A stretch of DNA of 64,000 nt, from NCBI GenBank assembly GCA_008973525.1, contig WACJ01000111.1:682001-746000 (forward strand), in the 5' to 3' direction. Under the pieces are notes generated by a model. The model had not been told where the DNA came from, made no database searches, and saw only the letters and a list, made by a program, of their open reading frames with translations. Numbering within the stretch: position 1 is the first letter of the stretch; every line of letters starts with the position of its first letter. Below, in pieces: positions 56,833 to 64,000 of this stretch. This DNA comes from Stenopsyche tienmushanensis. Lineage: Eukaryota > Arthropoda > Insecta > Trichoptera > Stenopsychidae. The translations under genes and the position numbers were made by a program.

Positions 56833-58262
56833 TATGACATTATATCCCAAAGTCGAAAATTAATCTATATTTGAATTGCCCGCAAGCTAGTCTCAAATAC
56901 TGGTCTTAAAATGGAAATTTTAATAGAATAATCGATTTAAATCTATCCCATGATTTATATAGCCTCCGTGTAATTATAATGCGATACTTTAAAAGTTACT
57001 ATTAAAATTGTATAACTGAATTGGAATGTAAACAGCTAATTTCTTCTGAATAATAAATTCTAGTTGTTAACAGGTTGAAGAGGTACAACAGCATGTTTTT
57101 CAACGCCCCATTCAACGTACCTAAATTTGAAACATATTGACTATATAGTACATATTTAAATAATAATAAATCGATACATAAGCAATCGTTAGGATGAAAA
57201 CAAGTCCTTTTACAACATGAAAATATACAAATTTAATCGATTCGTCCTGAATTTCGTTACGAACATCAGCTAAATGAGAATTTAATATGGTTCAGAGGAT
57301 CGAGGAATTTAAATTTGGGCGGTAAATGAAATCGACGGACGTCAAAAGAAATAATTTAATTTATTCGCCTCGAAGAAGAATCCCTGCAATGCTGCTCGTT
57401 GAAATTTTGGACCACTACAATCCCTCTATTGTTGATCAAGAAATCAATTCCAGAATCGATTTCGTTCGTGACAATAAATCGTGACTTTGATATGTTTGGA
57501 GATTTACAACCCTCTCGTTGATAAATTAAAACTTGATTAGTCATGGAAATCCCGCGACGATTTTTTTCTTACTTCCAAACACCCGAATGTGTCAAAGCTG
57601 AGGGGTGTAAAAAACGGGCTGAAAAAAATGATCAGTGTGAATGCGGATTTGTTTACTAAGGGTTGCTTATCGCATGGAGGGCAACAAAAAATTCCACATG
57701 TTGAACATTCGATATTGTTCATATAGGGCAGGTGGTACAAAAACTATATCTTGTTCTGAGCACATATGTAGAAGGAAAAATATGTTTTAAAAATATTTAT
57801 TAAGGGATAGGTCAATGCTGTTTTGATTCTAAGAACGCATTTTGTTGTAGGAAAACTTAGCTACTTTAATATCATACCTGATCATATGTTTATGGTGCCC
57901 TAACAAAGGATGGCTTGACCCGTGTTTAGCAAATATTGAATTGTTTTTATCTGTTCGAGGGCAGGATCATTATTTATGTTCTAATTTTTATCTAAACTTT
58001 TGAAGTATTCTTCGTTTGACATATTATAGAATCATTATGAAGCTAAGTTCTGTAATCTATCAATTGACTTCAACTTTTGTTTAGTCTATACATTAGTTTA
58101 TATTATTTAAAAACAATGGGTATCCTTTAACCACTCAATTTATTATTGTATCGACGATTATCAGTATAAAAAGTAATGTTTGACTTGTAAGTCAAATGTA
58201 ATCAACATTATCAATAATCACCAATGGTTATGTGTTAATTGAAATATATTGTTATTGATTGA
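56833..58262. other. AT-rich DNA, no gene recognised
   Basis: Short minus-strand frames at 57356-57544 and 57537-57740 have no domains and no matches elsewhere in the window. Confidence 0.4.
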
Positions 58263-58596
58263 TTAACCCCTTAAAGAGGTAAGACACAGAGTTGTGTCCG
58301 AATTCCAGTGATTCAGACGCTCAGAAGATTTAGAGCTCGGAGACAAACAGAGACAGAGAGAGTATCTTGCGTACATTGTACGATAGTATAGATCGATAAC
58401 CCAAATGTATGTTTTCTTGAAGAAATTACCGAATTGTGTGTTATCGTCAGTGTTTATTTATTTATATACAAGCTTCATACACGCTGCGACGGTCCTAACA
58501 GATAAGTGGATTTGTATGGATCATAAATGGCGAACATACAAATATATCATATAAGTTTTTAATGATTTAAAATTAGCTCACTACTCAATGGGTTAA
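58263..58596 (+). mobile_element. TTAA-MITE, type A, both termini
   Basis: TTAA is present at both ends. Left end TTAACCCCTTAAAGAGG, variable part GACACAGAGTTGTGTC, core, only one internal repeat unit, then the common segment to CTCACTACTCAATGGGTTAA. With a single internal unit this is one of the shortest complete copies. Confidence 0.92.
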
Positions 58597-60539
58597 TCAC
58601 ATTTTACTATACGCAATAGGCCAAAAATTTCCATCGTTTAAAAAAAAATACTTTATCTACGTCCATATGCACAATAGTGCTATAATAGCCTTGTATTATA
58701 GTATTTTTTTTGATTTTTTAAAAATCAACCAAGCTTTTGTAATCATAGCAAGCATTGTTTATCGGATTGTGGTTAGACCGGACACAAGGTCTTTATTCGA
58801 TACAAATTAAACCGCTAACAAATCATTTTGATAAAAACCTCCATGAATCCATATGATCATCTCTTATCATATATCGTGTATGGTATTGGAAATTATACAA
58901 ATAATCGAATTTCACCAGATTTAAATTATTATCATGGTACGGTTTTAATTGCTTCTGCACTTCCAAGAAGGACCTGCACCCTTAAAGGATATCACCTTAC
59001 AGCTAATATTTGCTTTACATTAAAATTGCCAACCGTGCTTTGTAAACAAATAAAAAATATTTACATATCATTATCCTTTGATATGTTTGCAATAAATGAA
59101 GCATAACGATATTGCGGTTTACCAATATTGATTTTTAAATTTCAATAGCAGACAATGAGACATTTTGAATTATATTGAACCTTGAACATAATTGGAGCTC
59201 TAACTCCACAAGAACTACTTCTAACTATATTTTTTATATAATGGTGTATTGTGACAGTAACTGAAATGTATAAGCTACAATTTCAAACAGTTTTTTTGAC
59301 AGTCATAGAACTAAATTGTTAAAAATAGTCTCAATAGACCAAACCTTCGGCAAAGGGGTAGAAAAGCAATCTATACAAAATACACGTGCAATAAATGCTT
59401 GGTAATGTTAACCGCAAGTTTATTGAAACCCAACGGTTAAATAAACCATTGTTAGGTAATGTAACACTTTCATGAAGTCGATTGTTGCCTCAGGAGCTTT
59501 GTTATAAGATCAGGGCTTTCTAAATCATGCTCAAATAGTAAATTCATGGTGTCGCTATGTATAGATAGATAGCCATAATTGCCACATTTTGTCCTTATAG
59601 AACGAGTCTAAAATTATTTTTTATCACTAAATCAATATTGAAGATTATGATGTGTTTACATGCATAATTTTTGTTTATTTTGTATGGCCAGATAATTTAA
59701 GTGGTTGTTTATTTGTGCGCTGCAAACAAGGGCTGGGGCTATACACCCCAATTCGTTGTTATCCAAAAACAACTTAGGTGCTAAAAATCAACCCTTATTA
59801 TGAAAACGAGATCTGGCGTCGATCATATTTTATCTCGCGCTGGCGTTCGTTATTATTTCGGTCACGTTGCTTTATGAATACCCTGTATTTTACAGCATTC
59901 ACCCAACGTTACTGACAAAATGGGGAAAATGAACACGTGTTAATTTTTTTCGACCGAAGCGTGCGTTGAAAAAACAAAACAGGTTGGAGTCCCTGTACTC
60001 CTCATACTGTCTATATAATTATGTATTTTTTCCTTTTACTTTGACGATGGCTCTTAAACTGTCGACGATAAAGCTCGAAAATTAGGTTTCTCTCCGACAG
60101 TCATACTTTTGGAGAATGGATACATTTTTTATTCGATCAATATGAATCACTATTATTGATCATTCAAATACCAATGACAGTATTGCCAAACATGTTAATA
60201 TCTGTGCAAATATATGAAATAAAATAACAAAGGCACTGAAACACAAAACAACAGTGTTTGATTGTAGGGGAATGTTAACAATTATTTAAAACAGTGACTG
60301 GCCATTAAAAATGTGAGGATTTGTTATGATCATAAAGTATACGTTTATATGACAAGATATTCTTAAAGATAATATTTTCTGCACATTCTCAGAAGTTATC
60401 ATTAGAAAAATCAAGAAAAATTAACAGTGATTAAGTAAACCTTCAGCGATAAAGAAAGCATGCTATGGAGAGTCATATATTTGCTCGACGACTTAAAAAT
60501 ATTTAAGCTAGAGATATCTAACTATTGGTATAATGCATT
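58597..60539. other. AT-rich DNA, no gene recognised
   Basis: A 92-codon plus-strand frame at 58828-59106 is unremarkable. No repeat families were noted. Confidence 0.4.
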
Positions 60540-61396
60540 GTAAATATATAAATAAACACTGTCGATAGCACACCATATTCGATAATTTCTTCAAGTAAAC
60601 ATGAACAATTGAAATCGATTCATTATATCATTCACATATTATTATTAGCCGATAAATTTGGGTTAACGATCTATACAATCGTAGGATATACGCAAAATAC
60701 TCACTCCGTCTCTGTTTCTCTCCAAACTAAATGTGCATGACACACTCCGTCTCAGTCTATCTCCGAGCTCAACATGTATGAATGATCTTTCTGAATAACT
60801 GGTGTTCGGACACAATTTTGTGTCTTACCTCTTTAACCTTTTCGTTAGTGAGCAAATTTAAAATCGATGAAGTCGTTGTTGTCATAATCGCTTTACACCG
60901 ATTACTTTTTGTCAGCTCCTAATCAGCGTAAGACAATCTTCAATTCGAGGCAAAGTCAATTGTAAATGAACACTTGATAGTGAATACAAGACCACGTCAT
61001 TTCTTTACATAAACAATGCACAAAAAATCGATTCATTTGCTCCTCCTTTAGAAGGAAATGATAATTGAACAAAGACTCATTCAACACGCAGCGAAGAGCG
61101 GCAAGCAGTTAAATAAACAAACACTCTCGATAACACACAATGTTCGGTCATTTCTTTGCGTAAACAAATAACACACTTGAAATCGAAATCATTATAAGTC
61201 GATAAATTTGGGCTTAACGATCTATACAATCATGCGATGCATATGAAGAAGCTCTCCGTCTCAGTCTCTTGAACTGCGCTAAGTTCTCTCTGTCTCTGTC
61301 CGCCTCGGAGCTTCAATGCACAAGAGTGCTCTTTCTGAATAGTGAAGGTCAAAACGGATATTTCCGATAGTACTCCCATACAGGTTAAGAGGTTAA
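60540..61396 (-). mobile_element. TTAA-MITE, type A, interrupted by a type C copy
   Basis: 60540-60836 is the minus-strand type A body up to its GACACAAAATTGTGTCC stem region and ACCTCTTTAA. The outermost bases, GAGGTTAA (type A GGGGTTAA with one change), resume at 61389-61396 after the inserted type C element. The 3' side of this A copy is lost at about 60540. Confidence 0.88.
60833..61388 (-). mobile_element. TTAA-MITE, type C, inserted in a TTAA of a type A copy
   Basis: TTAA at 60833-60836 and 61385-61388 flank it. On the minus strand it starts TTAACCTGTATGGGAGTACT and carries CGGAAATATCCG in the palindrome position. The TATTCAGAAAGAGCACTC core and the type C specific 3' segment with the TTACACCGAT / ATCAGCGTAA pair follow. 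It ends TTAACCTTTTCGTTAGTGAG. Confidence 0.92.
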
Positions 61397-61530
61397 ATGA
61401 ATATTCAGATAATACTTAGCAATCCAAATTCTAGCTATATTATATGGGACCATTACCAACCATTATAACATGTTTTACATAGCGTATGTGCTTTTAAAAA
61501 TGTGGTCAACAGCCACATCTCCTATAAACC

Positions 61531-61777
61531 TCACACATCATTATTAGTCGATAAATTTGGGTTAACGGGCTATACAATCGCTTGATGTACGCAAGACATT
61601 CTCTCCGTCTCTGTCTCCCATTCACAATCTCCGACCTGCGAGATATTCTCTCCGTCTTTGTTTCTCTCCAAACTTAACGTGCAATACACTTTCCATTTCT
61701 ATCTTTCTCAGAGCTTAACGTGCAAGAATGTACTTTCTGAATCAATGGAATTCGCTCGCAAATAGGCGACTGTACCA
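61531..61777 (-). mobile_element. TTAA-MITE, type B, truncated
   Basis: On the minus strand it has TTTGCGAGCGAATTCCATTG, the core and three internal repeat units (CGGAGAGAATATC type). It breaks off after the CGATAAATTTGGG block. The outer terminus near 61777 is degraded to AACATGGTGGTACAGTCG. Confidence 0.8.
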
Positions 61778-63606
61778 CCATGTTTATCTGAATTTAGGTT
61801 TGTTCTGATTTTCCTCATCAGTCTTTTGTTATTTTAAGTATCGATGTAGCGTATTAGATCCTAGACTTTTATTAAAAAGGCTCGGGATCAAATCAAGATT
61901 TTTAGATGGATAATTGTTCATCATTACTGAAAAAATTTGGAGATCTGAAGTATTAACAATTTCCTCCAATATTCCTTCTTCTGTATAAAAATTAGAAGAC
62001 AGTGAGATCACCAAATGTAAATCCATCATCCTATAGATCACTTAAATTTGATAATGGATATTGCAGATCAATAAGAAGGTTATGTTCATCTTTAGCACAT
62101 GATATTATTGCGACTAATTAAATTAAACCATTGTTATGCGTTTATGATATCATTTACAAAAATGAACAAGCTCATTGTAGTAAGCGCTTTGTATTTTGTT
62201 AATTACAGCTAAAAACACTATACGTTTAATTTGTGGTTTTGCGGTATAAAAATGAGCCCACCCATATGCATTTTTATGCTTTGTATTGTTGTATATGTTT
62301 GATTGAAATCATTTTTTAGTTTGTAGATTAAATTTCGATTTTTTCGAATTATTATTTGGGAAGCACAGGTCCAGCACAAGTGTGACGGTAACAGATTTGG
62401 TCCTGACATTCGTGACGGTTTCAAGTGTTTCTGTTCTGATGATGAAACACTGGGGTGACAGCCTCAGTAAGTAACTGCTTTTAAAATCACTCTTGGAATA
62501 ATAGACGTAAAATAGGCAGTATTGTCATATGCGAAGAACAGACCACGTCTAGTGTTATTCATAAATGGGGAAAATGAGCCATATTTTTTGTCTTTGTTGT
62601 TGTTGTTTTTTCAACGAAAAACATAGCACTAATGGGATTTTCGTACAAAAGATTCGTGCTTCCGACAGAATGGATAATTTTTTAATCGTCCCAATATTTA
62701 TATTTTTTGTTCAGATCTTAATTAAAATGTATGATGACGTTTACCGTTTCGGTTGGCGAACTGTTGACGCCAATAAAAAATGGTCAGTTGGTACCATAGC
62801 GGTTTTCTTCTCTGATTTCCAAGAATCAAACGCAACAAAAAAGTACATCGAAACACCAAACAGAGGGCCTAGCAAAATTATTGAAGTGATGCGATAAAAA
62901 TGCATTACAAAAAGGATAAAAAAATCATATTCTAAACGCTGGCATAAGCTACAAGTTCAGAATTTGTATTCCACAAAACAATGTATTACCACTTTTTTTA
63001 AAACGTAAACATAAAAGAGACTCAATGGAAGCAAATTGCATCATTATGCGAGCAAATCATAAAAACTAAAACGTTGAACACAAATTCTAAAAGCAGCTAT
63101 GACTCAATTTCTGGAGAGAGTCCATATTTACAGTCAGTTTTCATTTGTGCAGTAGTTTCGACGGTGATATTTTTATACAGACTTTTTCACGCTTTCAAGA
63201 TACGGCCAATTTAACACTTAGCCACCGGGCGGTCCCAATTTTTTACTTCTATTTTTGAGGGCAGGGCTAACGTTTATGCTTAGCATGTTATATACAGTAA
63301 GGTAAGAATAAATATTTTTACCGTTTGGTGATCAGGAAATGCATCACTACATAAAATATTTTATTAAATATTTTGCTTTAACTATCTTATAATTAAAAAC
63401 TATTTATACAAAATACAAATTTGATGAAACTAAGTTCAACTTTTCAATAAGTAGCGGTATTTTAATACAAAATTGAAACTTGAGATCCATACATGAGATA
63501 ATTTATTGCTAGTTTTTACGTGTTAACTTCCCATATCTCTTTTTTAAGAGACCATTATATATATATATAGATAATAGAGTTTTTCAGATTTACGCGAGTC
63601 ATATTT
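61778..63606. other. AT-rich DNA, no gene supported
   Basis: A 110-codon plus-strand frame at 62565-62897 (with WSVGTIAVFFSDFQES) is the longest frame here. It has one hydrophobic stretch, no domain that I recognise and no visible context, so it is not called as a gene. Confidence 0.35.
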
Positions 63607-63904
63607 AAATTATTTTAATTATTAAAATATTAATAAATAGCCGGGTGTTCGATCGCGTTAAGGTTTTTGGTAAAAAATTTAAAAAAACGAATTTTTTACC
63701 TTATCCGATATTTCGGACCACTCGTCGGGTCCATTTTCAAGGACTGACTGTTGATTGATTTCAGTCAATCCTTGAAAATGGACCCGACGAGTGGTCCGAA
63801 ATATCGGATAAGGTAAAAAATTCGTTTTTTTAATTTTTTACCAAAAACCTTAACGCGATCGAACACCCGGCTATTTATTAATATTTTAATAATTAAAATA
63901 ATTT
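63607..63904. repeat. Nearly perfect 298-bp hairpin
   Basis: Left arm 63607-63750, loop 63751-63761, right arm 63762-63904. The arms are 144 and 143 bases and differ by only one substitution (GGACTGACT against GGATTGACT) and one single-base indel in an A/T run. The outermost bases are AAATTATTTTAATTATTAAA. The inner half is GC-richer, with ATCCGATATTTCGGACCACT and CGTCGGGTCC. No coding frame. It may be a young foldback MITE or a hairpin-RNA locus. (TA)n sequence lies on both sides, which blurs any target duplication. Confidence 0.92.
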
Positions 63905-64000
63905 ATATATATAGATATATATATATATATGCGGATGTCATTGCGAAAGTATTAAGTCATACTTTAAACAAGTTGTAAATTATTATGCCTTTAATAATAA
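63905..64000. repeat. TA-rich microsatellite then AT-rich DNA
   Basis: ATATATAGATATATATATAT follows the hairpin directly, with another short (TA)n just before it at about 63557-63570. Nothing else is visible up to the window end. Confidence 0.6.

Noticed and set aside
62565..62897. 110-codon plus-strand frame
   Set aside because: Single frame in AT-rich DNA, no family resemblance and no supporting context.

Overview
This window looks like gene-poor, strongly AT-rich insect nuclear DNA that has been filled by transposable elements. The evidence for an insect is the R1-clade non-LTR retrotransposons, several mariner lineages, hAT and Tigger/pogo relics, a TTAGG-type motif at one insertion site, and the absence of any bacterial or viral gene order. 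I cannot name the species or order. I recognise no complete host protein-coding gene. One short open segment near 5.2 kb and one near 23.2-23.5 kb look protein-like, but I cannot identify either. No tRNA, rRNA or CRISPR array could be supported.

The most abundant component is a family of short, non-coding elements with TTAA at their ends (piggyBac-like target preference). I find about 18 full or partial copies spread from 1.1 to 61.8 kb on both strands. They share a core and a 3' end, TTAACCCTTTGAGTAGTGAG read inward, but their variable 5' end comes in at least three types, called A, B and C here. Each type has its own small palindrome. One C copy sits exactly in a TTAA inside the end of an A copy at 60.8-61.4 kb, which shows the target site directly.

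The only long coding element is an R1-clade retrotransposon at 40.2-44.7 kb. Its ORF2 (endonuclease plus reverse transcriptase) is open from end to end. ORF1 (gag-like with zinc knuckles) lacks its start because the copy is 5'-truncated. A 13-bp target duplication, a poly(A) tail and a transduced piece of hAT transposon 3' end are all visible. Two further R1-clade fragments lie on the minus strand at 16.7-18.0 kb and 23.6-24.8 kb; the latter has a clear target duplication.

DNA transposons: mariner-A has three deletion derivatives (34.7, 47.2 and 56.1 kb) that share one 5' deletion. Mariner-B has one copy with both ends (4.3 kb) and further remnants. Mariner-C (54.7 kb) has one stop codon and a lost catalytic block. 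A 352-bp mariner-type derivative lies at 38.3 kb. A hAT derivative with both termini is at 1.6-2.4 kb and a second hAT fragment adjoins the R1 element. At 34.9-35.6 kb a mariner frame runs directly into a Tigger/pogo DNA-binding domain, making one open frame.

Other structure: a degenerate satellite of about 168 bp at 29.3-30.2 kb; beside it a 64/65-bp minisatellite whose unit is a piece of transposase catalytic region; a nearly perfect 298-bp hairpin at 63.6-63.9 kb; and a more diverged foldback element at 26.7-27.1 kb. The rest is AT-rich DNA in which I see nothing that can be supported as a gene.
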